From JACQAP01 sp035275265 (GTDB lineage: Bacteria > Pseudomonadota > Gammaproteobacteria > Burkholderiales > JACQAP01): a stretch of DNA of 64,000 nucleotides. This document shows positions 33,401 to 41,387 of the stretch, piece after piece. The stretch lies in contig DATENC010000018.1 in NCBI GenBank assembly GCA_035275265.1, positions 1 to 64,000 of the forward strand, in the 5' to 3' direction. Below the pieces are notes generated by a model. It was given only the letters and a program-made list of their open reading frames with translations. It was not told the DNA's origin and ran no database searches. The translations under genes were made by a program, and so were the position numbers. Every line of letters begins with the position of its first letter. Position 1 is the stretch's first letter.

Positions 33401-33963
33401 GGCTGCTTTCCTCCGGTTTCCGACTGGATCTCGCTCCCGCCGCGGCGGATCCGGCCCTTCAGGCCAATGGCCCGGCCCTGGATCGTGCCTTGCTCCGCTT
33501 CCACTACGTACTGCCACTGGAAACCGTATTCGCCAGCAGCGCCGTCGTAACGACCTGTGCCGCCGGTGATGGTGCCGGTGATCCGATTGCCCGTGATGAC
33601 CTTTTCCCCTTTCAACTCGCTGAAGACCTGCTCGCCCCGCTCGTCGGTCCACACCGCACGTCCAACCAGGCCGTCATCAACGAACGCGATGGCCTCCGCG
33701 CGGAAGCCCACGCCGGGTCTGGAATCACCAGTCAGCAGCATGGATCCGCTCACACTGATGATCGATGCCTGACGGTCGCCGCCGAGATGGAGCGTATGCC
33801 GCGTGCCAGAGGCGGTCCACGAACCATCGAACGCGTGCGAGGCACCCGACGGCAACGACTCTGGCAGATGGCCCTTTTCCCCGCAGGCGACCACCCCGGC
33901 CATCAGGGCGAAGGCGAGCGACAGCACAGTGCGATGTCGCCTAAGGTTGTGGCGAGAATCCAT
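33397..33963 (-). CDS. Lipoprotein of unknown function
   Basis: A 188-residue lipoprotein with signal ending AGVVAC. The mature chain is beta-rich: HAFDGSWTASGTRHTLHLGG, then the SVSGSMLLTGDSRPGVGFRA strand, ending with the GTGRYDGAAGEYGFQWQYVV segment, which recalls allene-oxide-cyclase-like barrels or lipocalin-type folds (ITGTITGGTGRYDGA is typical). No catalytic residues can be named. Its stop overlaps the start of the DASS gene by 4 bases, so the two are translationally coupled and may act together in anion uptake. Confidence 0.68.
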   Translation of the reverse strand: MDSRHNLRRHRTVLSLAFALMAGVVACGEKGHLPESLPSGASHAFDGSWTASGTRHTLHLGGDRQASIISVSGSMLLTGDSRPGVGFRAEAIAFVDDGLVGRAVWTDERGEQVFSELKGEKVITGNRITGTITGGTGRYDGAAGEYGFQWQYVVEAEQGTIQGRAIGLKGRIRRGGSEIQSETGGKQP

Positions 33964-34572
33964 TCAGGTTCCTCCGTACAGAATTTCAATGCACCCGTCG
34001 TCGGCGTGCTGTGCCGACGCAACGCCGCAGTGATACCTTGCAGCACGCTGCCTGTGCAGAGTTCGATTCGGAAAACTGTGCGCGTTCGGCAGCCGGATCG
34101 GCGTTGCGGGAAGTTATTCCGAACGCAATCACAATGCAATCTTCAGATTTGTCTTTTTTGTTATGCCGGTACCCAGGAAAATGAATTTTCCGTCAGTATT
34201 TTAGATATGGATTTGGAATGACTGGAAGATCGACTTTCCAATGTTGCACGTCAGCACGTACGTATAAATCACGTTAGATTGGACATGGATCGTCCCTCGC
34301 TTCGTCTAACTGACGCAGCAAAGTCGGAGCTCACTGCCATCATGAGCGGATCACCGAGTATCGCGCGATTGCGTCGTCTTGTGTTCTGAAAGTGGGGGCT
34401 CGAGCACAGTCTGTTGCAAAGGTCGTAGTGAATCGATACCTTTGGGCGTCTACCCAGCATAGAGTTAAGATCCACTTCATCGCCTGCCGCCAGCAGGGTC
34501 CGATCGCCGCGGCGTCGGCAGCGTCGTTCTTGCCGCGCCGACCGGAGAAGCGGCAGAGCAGGTTGGAGGGAC
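33964..34572. other. Intergenic region, AT-rich, with transposase remnant
   Basis: The longest gap in the window (609 bases). The part 34080-34290 is visibly AT-richer than its surroundings. It contains a perfect short palindrome (GGAAAAT-GA-ATTTTCC, 34176-34191) and a loose inverted pair around 34223-34238. The right-hand end holds an IS110-like transposase remnant on the minus strand. No promoter can be assigned with confidence. Confidence 0.4.
34469..34554 (-). pseudogene. IS110-family transposase remnant
   Basis: The minus strand reads CRFSGRRGKNDAADAAAI, followed by QAMKWI. The KNDAADAxAI segment is a hallmark of the DEDD catalytic domain of IS110-family transposases. Only about 25 codons are recognisable; the remainder of the reading frame overlaps the following barrel gene and has no family features. 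No terminal repeats are seen, as expected for IS110. Evidence of past insertion at this gap. Confidence 0.45.
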
Positions 34573-35715
34573 ATGAGGCGACAAAGATTGGCACTTCACG
34601 ATAGGCATGCGCTGTCTCGACGTGCAGTTCGCGTTGTGATTGCATCCTGCGCTGCGCTTGCGATGGTCTGCTCGGGGGCGTCGGCGCAGACTGAGCCGAT
34701 AGGCACTACGGCGTCAACGGAAGAGAATCCCATCACGAAACTCGAAAAGTCTCCATGGCTTCTCATGCCTATATTCCAGTCAAACCCGAAGCTCGGGACT
34801 TCGGCGGGCGCACTCGCTGGCTACATGCATTATTTCGACGAGAAGTCTCGGCCCTCCATATTCGCCGTGATGGGTCAGTACACCACTACCGACTCGATCG
34901 TGGCCGGAGTTCAGGCCAGAACCTCCTTCGATGAAGACCGGCAGCGGGTCATCGCTGGGATGATGTATGGCTACGTCAAGAACGACTACAGCGATTACCT
35001 CGGCACTGGAGTTCCGTTGCAATCCAACGCGGAGGTCAAGGGAATCATCGCTCGTTACACGTACCGCATACACGGCAACTGGTTCATTGGCGCGCAGGGC
35101 CTCTACCAGAACTTCGGCATCAGCGGTGAGACGGCCTTCGACGACATGGTGCTCGACGTCTTGGGGGTCGCCCCATACAAGTCGGGCGGGGTGGGTCTCG
35201 TGGCCCAATACGACTCGCGCGACAACGAGAATTCGCCCACGCAAGGTTGGTTGCTTAACGTTAACAATATCGCGTATCGGGAATCGCTGGGTGGCCAAAA
35301 TGATTTCGACGTCATCCGCGGTGATTTTCGGTACTACATGCCGCACGGAAAGGGCAACGTGCTGGCTGTGCGTCAACTGAACCATTTCACCGATGACGCG
35401 CCGACCCAGGTGAAAGCCCCGGTTCAGCTTCGCGGCTACAAGATTGGCCAGTACAACGGCAATAACATGTCCCAAATCGAGATCGAGGAGCGGTACAGGT
35501 TTGCTCAAAAGTGGACCGTCTCGGTATTCCTTGGAATCGCCTGCACGTATGGCGGGGAACGGAGCTGTTCCGATAGCGAGAACCAGTACCCGGCTGGCGG
35601 CGGCGGGGTCCAATACGCTCTCAAGCCGAAGGAAGGAATCGTCCTGAACCTCGAATACGCGGCGGGCAAGGACTCGAACTATGGTTTCTATCTGAAGATG
35701 GGATATGCCTACTGA
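34573..35715 (+). CDS. Omp85-like outer-membrane barrel (BamA/TamA C-terminal type, no POTRA)
   Basis: A 380-residue exported protein; GGAGG precedes the ATG, and the signal ends GASAQ. The mature protein starts with a short linker and then PWLLMPIFQSNPKLGTSAGA, the first strand of Omp85-type barrels. Typical later features are GVGLVAQYDSRDNENSPTQG and PVQLRGYKIGQYNGNNMSQI, which match the NxxxPTxG and RGY/QxR regions of surface-antigen D15 proteins. It ends NYGFYLKMGYAY. POTRA domains are missing, so it is a barrel-only member. A related protein is at 54845-56128, on the other strand. Translocation or lipid transfer is unproven. Confidence 0.78.
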   Translation: MRRQRLALHDRHALSRRAVRVVIASCAALAMVCSGASAQTEPIGTTASTEENPITKLEKSPWLLMPIFQSNPKLGTSAGALAGYMHYFDEKSRPSIFAVMGQYTTTDSIVAGVQARTSFDEDRQRVIAGMMYGYVKNDYSDYLGTGVPLQSNAEVKGIIARYTYRIHGNWFIGAQGLYQNFGISGETAFDDMVLDVLGVAPYKSGGVGLVAQYDSRDNENSPTQGWLLNVNNIAYRESLGGQNDFDVIRGDFRYYMPHGKGNVLAVRQLNHFTDDAPTQVKAPVQLRGYKIGQYNGNNMSQIEIEERYRFAQKWTVSVFLGIACTYGGERSCSDSENQYPAGGGGVQYALKPKEGIVLNLEYAAGKDSNYGFYLKMGYAY

Positions 35716-36056
35716 CGAACCCGGAGCAAGAACGTCCATCGGACCCCAAACGTACAGCGCGAACGCCCATGACCTAGGTTTTCGAATTGCTTGAGGCGTC
35801 CGGATGTTTCAATCGTGTTGCAGTGGTCGAGCGGGTCTTGCCTAACGTACCGGAATATCTATATTCCTTTCCAGATTTCTTTCATGACTCCAAGTACGCT
35901 ACGGTGACGCCGTATGAGACCAAAGTCCAATATCGCCGGTGCTGTTCCCGGCGCTACCCTAGGTCCTGATCTTTCGCGGAAAGATGGCCGCGGGGACGGT
36001 TGTCGCCCCAGATTGAAGGTCATTGAAGGTCCGTCCGACAACAAGGGAGAGAAACA
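35716..36056. other. Intergenic region with operator copy B
   Basis: This 341-base leader upstream of the periplasmic protein gene holds the palindrome at 35915-35930 and a possible -10 hexamer TACCCT at 35955-35960. An open frame 35787-35969 lacks a ribosome site and is not supported. Confidence 0.45.
35915..35930 (+). promoter_or_regulatory. Operator copy B (palindrome)
   Basis: Sequence TGAGACCAAAGTCCAA; two mismatches in the left arm, perfect right arm GTCCAA facing the periplasmic protein gene at 36057 (126 bases away). TACCCT at 35955-35960 begins 25 bases after the site, about the same offset as TAGTCT behind copy A. The bases CAAAGTCCAATATC are shared exactly with copy A. Confidence 0.5.
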
Positions 36057-36623
36057 ATGAGGACAAGAAGCGAGTTTGTTGCGGCCACGCTGGCAGCGGT
36101 TCTGACGCTACCGGCAGTTGCGTCCGCCCAGGCCGACAAGCCCGGCGCGGTCTTGGCCGGGGCGGTGGAGACGGTTGTGACGGTACGCGCAGTAAATTAC
36201 GTAGGTCGTACGGTCATTATCGAGACGCCCAGCGGCGAGCGGGCAACAATTTTTGTCCCCCCGGAGGCCCAGAATCTGGATCAGGTGTATCCAGGGGCGA
36301 AGTTCCGTGTGCGCTATCTCGAGTCCGTCGCGGTGTATATCAGTCCCACGGGCGGACAGCCCGACGCGGTCGAGCATACCGAAGTGCAGCTCGCCGAAAA
36401 GGGAGCCACGCCGGGCGGCGTCATCGTGAATGTCAGGCAACTCCAGGCACGTGTGGAGGAGATCGATTATTCGGCCCGGACGGTCGTGCTCACCGGACCT
36501 GAGGGCAATCGCGTGAAGCTGACCGTGGATGATGAGGTCAAGCGATTCGCAGAGATCAAATCAGGGGACATCGTCGTGGTGCGCTACACCGAGGGCCTGG
36601 CGATGAAAATGATCAAGGAGTGA
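36057..36623 (+). CDS. Periplasmic protein with duplicated small beta domain (paralogue 2 of 3)
   Basis: A 188-residue exported protein; GGGAGA precedes the ATG and the signal ends AVASAQ. Two modules: about 38-98 (VVTVRAVNYVGRTVIIETPS, PPEAQNLDQVYPGAKFRVRY) and about 125-185 (QARVEEIDYSARTVVLTGPE, VDDEVKRFAEIKSGDIVVVR). It ends YTEGLAMKMIKE, almost the same as the end of 19590-20144. Operator copy B is 126 bases upstream. It heads the rightward series that goes on with the PLP decarboxylase 116 bases downstream. Its function is unknown; being periplasmic, it does not act on the cytoplasmic decarboxylase directly. Confidence 0.75.
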   Translation: MRTRSEFVAATLAAVLTLPAVASAQADKPGAVLAGAVETVVTVRAVNYVGRTVIIETPSGERATIFVPPEAQNLDQVYPGAKFRVRYLESVAVYISPTGGQPDAVEHTEVQLAEKGATPGGVIVNVRQLQARVEEIDYSARTVVLTGPEGNRVKLTVDDEVKRFAEIKSGDIVVVRYTEGLAMKMIKE

Positions 36624-36739
36624 AGCGGAAGCACCGTAGCAGAGAAGGGCTGCCCTAAAGGTAGGCCTCAAGTTAGCAGTGGCGCAAGAACTCTATTGCG
36701 TAGCCGGTAAACTGGCTCCAGGAAATAAGGACAAACGTC

Positions 36740-39547
36740 ATGCCACCCCCAAACCCAAGCACTGCGAAACTGGATCACTTCTTCTCCAGCTCGTCGGCAC
36801 GACTGGATCGTTGGCGCGAGTTGAATGCCAGGGCCCAAGCCTGGACCGCGAACGCGCGTAGCGGCAAGTCCGGCGGGGAGCGCGCCGCGGTGGAAGCAGC
36901 GCTTGCGGAAGTGCGCGCGTTGGAAGACTTCTTTGCCTATCCCGGATTGCGGCTGATGAAGGCATTGGCCGAGCGCATCACCGACGACGACGCCATGGGT
37001 GTGGCGCGACTGGTGCGCCGGCTCAGCGGCGCACTACTGTCCGGCACTTATCGCAACGACACCAGCCAGTGGGACACGGCCGACGAATCGGCGAGCGCTG
37101 TGGCCGATCGCCTGCCGCTCGCTCCCGACGGCGGTGAGGCCCGGCGTCCGTATTTCGAAACGCTGTTCGTTACCGCGGCGCCGGCCGCCAATCTGCTTCA
37201 GATCGCCAACGAGATCCGCCGCCTGCGGCGCGTCGAGGACGCAATGATCTACGAGCCGGTGCTGGTCGGCAGCTTCGAGGACGCCATTCTCGGCACGGTG
37301 CTGAACGGCAAGATCGAGGCCGTGGTCATCTACGACGGCATCCCGATTCCGTCACAGCACGACGTGCCGCTGCTGCGCGACTTCCTCAGCACTTTCCAGC
37401 AGCTCGATACCACCTCGCTGGCGCCGCGCGAAGTCGGAATCACGCTGGCACGCGCCATCAAGCGCATACGCCCCGAGCTCGACATCTATCTGCTGACTGA
37501 TCGGCAAGTCGAGAAACTGGCCGGGGATCCAGCCGCCTCGATGATTCGTCGCGTGTTCTACGAGGTCGAGGAACTGATGGAAGTGCACCTGAACATCATC
37601 GAAGGCGTCGCAGATCGCTTTTCCACGCCGCATTTCGACAACCTGAAGCGCTACGCCGCCCGCCCGATTGCCACGTTCCACGCGCTGCCGATCGCGCGCG
37701 GCAAGTCGATCATCAAGTCGAACTGGATTCACGACATGGGCGAGTTCTACGGCCAGAATCTATTCCTGGCCGAGTCCTCCGCCACGACGGGCGGCCTGGA
37801 CAGCATGCTCGAGCCGACTGGGAACATCAAAGTCGCTCAGGAGAAGTTTGCCCGTGCCGTCGGCGCGGACCACGTGTTCTTCGTTACCAACGGCACCTCC
37901 ACGTCCAACAAGATGGTCTACCAGGCGGTGACCGCGCCGGGCGACATCGTAATCGCCGACCGCAATTGCCACAAATCGCATCACTACGGCATGGTGTTGT
38001 CGGGCTCCCAGCCCTTTTACGTCGAAGCCTTCCCGATGACCGAATACTCGATGTACGGCGCAGTGCCGCTGCGCACCATCAAGCAGGCGCTGCTCAATCT
38101 GAAGGCTGAGGGACGGCTCGATCGCGTGAAGATGCTGACGCTCACCAACTGCACGTTCGACGGGCACGTGTACAACACGCTGCGGGTGATGGAGGAATGC
38201 CTGGCGATCAAGCCGGACCTGCTTTTCCTGTGGGACGAGGCCTGGTTCGGGTTCGCGCGCTGGTCGCCGTTCCTGCGCCCGCGTACCGGCCTGGGCGCTG
38301 CGGCTGCCCTCGAGGAATGGCGCGCCAGCCCCGCTGCGCTCAAAGCGTATGAAGCGCAAGCCGCCGAACTCGGCGAGGATCTCGATCCGAAAGACGAGCG
38401 CCTGCTCAAGCGGCGCCTGGTTCCCGATCCACGCAAGATCCGCATCCGCGTGTACGAGACCGATTCGGTACACAAGTCGATGTCCTGTCTGCGCCAGGGC
38501 TCCATCGTTGCGGTTCGGGACGAGGACTACAACAAGCATGTCTCGGCCTTCCGGGAGGCCGTATTCATACACGCGTCGACGTCGCCGAGCGCGCAGATCA
38601 TCGCGTCGCTGGATGTTGCCCGTCGCCAGATGGAGCTGGAGGGCTACGAGCTCGTCATGCGCGCGATCGAAGTTTCGCTGGCCATCCGGCGGGAAGTGGC
38701 CGAACACCCGGTCATTTCGAAATACTTCAAGGTGCTCGGAGCGGACGCAATGATCCCGGCCGAATTCCGTGCATCTGGTTTCAAGGACTTCCTCACGCCG
38801 GGCAGCACCTGGCTCACTGCGCTCAAGTCGGTGCAGGAGGACGAATTCTTCCTGGACCCCACGCGTATGACGCTGGTGTGCGGCACGGCTGGGCTCGACG
38901 GCACCTCGTTCAAGGGTCTGTTGGCGTCGAAGTACAACATCCAGCTCAACAAGACCTCGCGCAACAGCGTGCTCCTGCAGAGCAACATCAACAACACCCG
39001 CAGCGACGTCGCGCTCCTTATCAAGGTATTGCTCGAAATCTCGCAGGAAATCGAGGCCCGGCTTGGCGAGGGCGGAGAATCCGAGCGTGCAGCCTTCGCA
39101 GCTCGGGTCAAGAGCCTGATGACGGATGTGCCCGACCTGCCGAACTTCAGCCGCTTCCACGACGGTTATCGTGAGGACCCGGACAGCGTTACCCTCGAGG
39201 GCGACATGCGCGGCGCGTTTTTCGCCGCCTATGAAGAGGACGACTGTGAGTACCTGCCGCTCATGAACCCGAAAATCGACGAGCGGCTGAAGAGCGGCCC
39301 GGAAATGGTGTCCGCCAATTTCGTGATCCCGTACCCGCCCGGATTCCCGATCATGGTGCCCGGACAGGTGATTGCGGCCGATACGATCGGGTTCATGCGC
39401 AAGCTCGACGTCAAGGAAATCCACGGCTACAACGCCACGCGCGGCCTAAAGCTGATCAAGCTGTCGGCCATCGACGCGAAGCATGCGGGCGGAAAGACCA
39501 AGCCGGCATCGTCGGTGCCGACCAAAGCAAAGTCAAAGTCAAGATGA
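36740..39547 (+). CDS. Orn/Lys/Arg decarboxylase-family PLP enzyme, long form (935 aa)
   Basis: A fold-type I PLP enzyme of the acid-inducible amino-acid decarboxylase family. The PLP lysine is K579 in ETDSVHKSMSCLRQGSIV. Other marks are the substrate/PLP region with VFFVTNGTSTSNKMVYQAVT, the HKSHHYGMVLSG segment, and DEAWFGFARW. The N-terminal wing (about 140-300) is the response-regulator-like domain typical of LdcI/AdiA. At 935 residues it is longer than the usual 710-760. The extra length is mostly at the N-terminus and in an insert before K579 (PAALKAYEAQAAELGEDLDP). Substrate (Lys, Arg or Orn) is not decidable. AAGGA precedes the ATG. First enzyme gene of the rightward series with AspT and AspD. 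Confidence 0.88.
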   Translation: MPPPNPSTAKLDHFFSSSSARLDRWRELNARAQAWTANARSGKSGGERAAVEAALAEVRALEDFFAYPGLRLMKALAERITDDDAMGVARLVRRLSGALLSGTYRNDTSQWDTADESASAVADRLPLAPDGGEARRPYFETLFVTAAPAANLLQIANEIRRLRRVEDAMIYEPVLVGSFEDAILGTVLNGKIEAVVIYDGIPIPSQHDVPLLRDFLSTFQQLDTTSLAPREVGITLARAIKRIRPELDIYLLTDRQVEKLAGDPAASMIRRVFYEVEELMEVHLNIIEGVADRFSTPHFDNLKRYAARPIATFHALPIARGKSIIKSNWIHDMGEFYGQNLFLAESSATTGGLDSMLEPTGNIKVAQEKFARAVGADHVFFVTNGTSTSNKMVYQAVTAPGDIVIADRNCHKSHHYGMVLSGSQPFYVEAFPMTEYSMYGAVPLRTIKQALLNLKAEGRLDRVKMLTLTNCTFDGHVYNTLRVMEECLAIKPDLLFLWDEAWFGFARWSPFLRPRTGLGAAAALEEWRASPAALKAYEAQAAELGEDLDPKDERLLKRRLVPDPRKIRIRVYETDSVHKSMSCLRQGSIVAVRDEDYNKHVSAFREAVFIHASTSPSAQIIASLDVARRQMELEGYELVMRAIEVSLAIRREVAEHPVISKYFKVLGADAMIPAEFRASGFKDFLTPGSTWLTALKSVQEDEFFLDPTRMTLVCGTAGLDGTSFKGLLASKYNIQLNKTSRNSVLLQSNINNTRSDVALLIKVLLEISQEIEARLGEGGESERAAFAARVKSLMTDVPDLPNFSRFHDGYREDPDSVTLEGDMRGAFFAAYEEDDCEYLPLMNPKIDERLKSGPEMVSANFVIPYPPGFPIMVPGQVIAADTIGFMRKLDVKEIHGYNATRGLKLIKLSAIDAKHAGGKTKPASSVPTKAKSKSR

Positions 39548-39653
39548 ATTGAAAGGGTAAGGGATCACGCAAGCATTCATTCTTTCAGTCCCAAGGTGTA
39601 CCGGTGACCAACCAAACAACCGGCTCAACGGAGCCAACAAAAGGGAGTAAATC

Positions 39654-41345
39654 ATGATTGATTGGTTCTTTGCGACGCTGAAGCAGTACCCGGAAATCGC
39701 GATCTTTCTCTCGCTCGCCTTCGGCTACTACTTTGGCAAGTTCACCTACAAGGGCATCGGCCTGGGAGCGGTCACCGCGACCCTGATCGCCGGTGTGGTG
39801 ATCGGGCAGATCGGCATCACGATCAACCAGCCGCTCAAGGCGTTCGCGTTCCTGATGTTCCTGTTCGCCGTCGGTTACGGCGTCGGGCCGCAGTTCGTGC
39901 GCGGCATCGCCAAGGACGGCGTGCCGCAGGCGATATTCTCAGCGGTGCAGTGCGTGTTCAGCCTGGCGGTCTGCGTCGTGATCGCGAAGATCGCCGGCTA
40001 CGACCTGGGCTACGCCGCCGGCCTCTATTCGGGGTCGCAGACGATTTCCGCGGCGATGGGCTTGTCGACCGACGCCATCAACCGGTTGGGCCAGAGCGCC
40101 GAGGAAGCGAAGGCGCTGATCGACTCAATGCCGATCGCCTACGCGGTGACCTACATGTTCGGCACGATGGGCTCGGCGATCGTCATCGCCGTCCTCGGCC
40201 CTAAGCTGCTCGGCATCGATCTCGTCGCGGCCTGCAAGGACTACCAAGAGAAGTTCGGCGGCGGCAGGAAGGACGTCGGCGGCGCCGGCTCCGCCTGGCA
40301 GCGTTGGGTTCTGCGCGCGTACAAGGTGCGTTCCGGCGGGCAGGCGGCCGGCCTGCGCGTCGCCGAGGCCGAGGCTCTTGTCGGCGATGCGCGCATCTTT
40401 GTCCAGCGCATGCGCCGCGACGGCCAGATCATCGATGCAACAGCGGACACCGTCCTCAAGGAAGGTGATGTGGTCGCGGTCGCGGGCGAACGAGAAGTAC
40501 TCGTGAGGGCGCTGCAGAACGCGGAAGAAGTGGAAGACAGGGAACTGTTGGCCGTACCTGTTGAGGGCGTCGACGTCCTCGTGAGCAACAAGGAGGTCGA
40601 CGGCAAGACGATTGCCGAGCTGGCCCAGCTTCCCGCCGCACGCGGCGTCTTCCTGCGCAAGATTACGCGCGGCGCGACTGCCACCGACATCCCGATTCTG
40701 GCAAATACCACGGTCCAGCGCGGCGACCTGTTTACCCTGGTCGGGCGCACGCAGGATGTCGCCGCCGCCATTAAGCTCCTGGGCGTAGCGGACCGCCCGA
40801 CCGACATGACCGACATGGCGTTCGTTGGTGCGGCGATCGTGATCGGCGCGCTGATCGGCGCGCTGGTCTTCAAGATAAGCGGTGTGCCCCTGACGCTGTC
40901 CACCGCCGGGGGGGCACTCATCGCCGGGATCATCGGCGGCTGGCTGCGCTCGGTGCGCCCGTCCTTCGGGCGCATCCCGACGCCCACCGTCTGGTTCATG
41001 AACTCGGTTGGCCTCAACATCTTCATCGCCATCGTCGGGATTTCCGCCGGCCCGGGATTCGTCAATGGCCTGAAGACGCAAGGCGTCGGCCTGTTCCTCT
41101 GGGGCGCGCTCGCCACCACCGTTCCTTTGGTACTCGGCATGTTCATGGCCAAGTACGTGTTCCGCTTCCACGACGCGCTCACGCTCGGCATCGTCTCCGG
41201 GTCGCGCACGACGACGGCATCGCTCGGGCTGGTCTGCGACCAGGCGAAAAGCCAGATCCCGGCGCTCGGCTACACGGTCACCTACGCCGTGGGCAACACG
41301 CTGCTCACGATCTGGGGCATGGTCATCATTATGCTGATGTCGTGA
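39654..41345 (+). CDS. aspT: Aspartate:alanine exchanger family antiporter (AspT-like), first copy
   Basis: A 563-residue membrane protein; GGGAG precedes the ATG. Four to five helices (about 10-180) lead to a cytoplasmic region (about 205-390) with two TrkA-C/RCK_C-like modules (VEGVDVLVSNKEVDGKTIAE and TATDIPILANTTVQRGDLFT). Another five helices follow, containing GSRTTTASLGLVCDQAKSQI and PALGYTVTYAVGNTLLTIWG. This order is that of the AAE family (AspT of Tetragenococcus). In AspT, aspartate enters as alanine leaves, which is electrogenic. The gene follows the decarboxylase by 106 bases and precedes aspD by 42 bases, so the aspartate/alanine role is well supported. Confidence 0.9.
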   Translation: MIDWFFATLKQYPEIAIFLSLAFGYYFGKFTYKGIGLGAVTATLIAGVVIGQIGITINQPLKAFAFLMFLFAVGYGVGPQFVRGIAKDGVPQAIFSAVQCVFSLAVCVVIAKIAGYDLGYAAGLYSGSQTISAAMGLSTDAINRLGQSAEEAKALIDSMPIAYAVTYMFGTMGSAIVIAVLGPKLLGIDLVAACKDYQEKFGGGRKDVGGAGSAWQRWVLRAYKVRSGGQAAGLRVAEAEALVGDARIFVQRMRRDGQIIDATADTVLKEGDVVAVAGEREVLVRALQNAEEVEDRELLAVPVEGVDVLVSNKEVDGKTIAELAQLPAARGVFLRKITRGATATDIPILANTTVQRGDLFTLVGRTQDVAAAIKLLGVADRPTDMTDMAFVGAAIVIGALIGALVFKISGVPLTLSTAGGALIAGIIGGWLRSVRPSFGRIPTPTVWFMNSVGLNIFIAIVGISAGPGFVNGLKTQGVGLFLWGALATTVPLVLGMFMAKYVFRFHDALTLGIVSGSRTTTASLGLVCDQAKSQIPALGYTVTYAVGNTLLTIWGMVIIMLMS

Positions 41346-41387
41346 AGCGCGCATTTCCGGACTCAAAAACCATATAGGGAGAAAGCA

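Noticed and set aside
37760..39424. 554-codon minus-strand frame across the decarboxylase
   Set aside because: Antisense shadow of a gene with a clear PLP active site.
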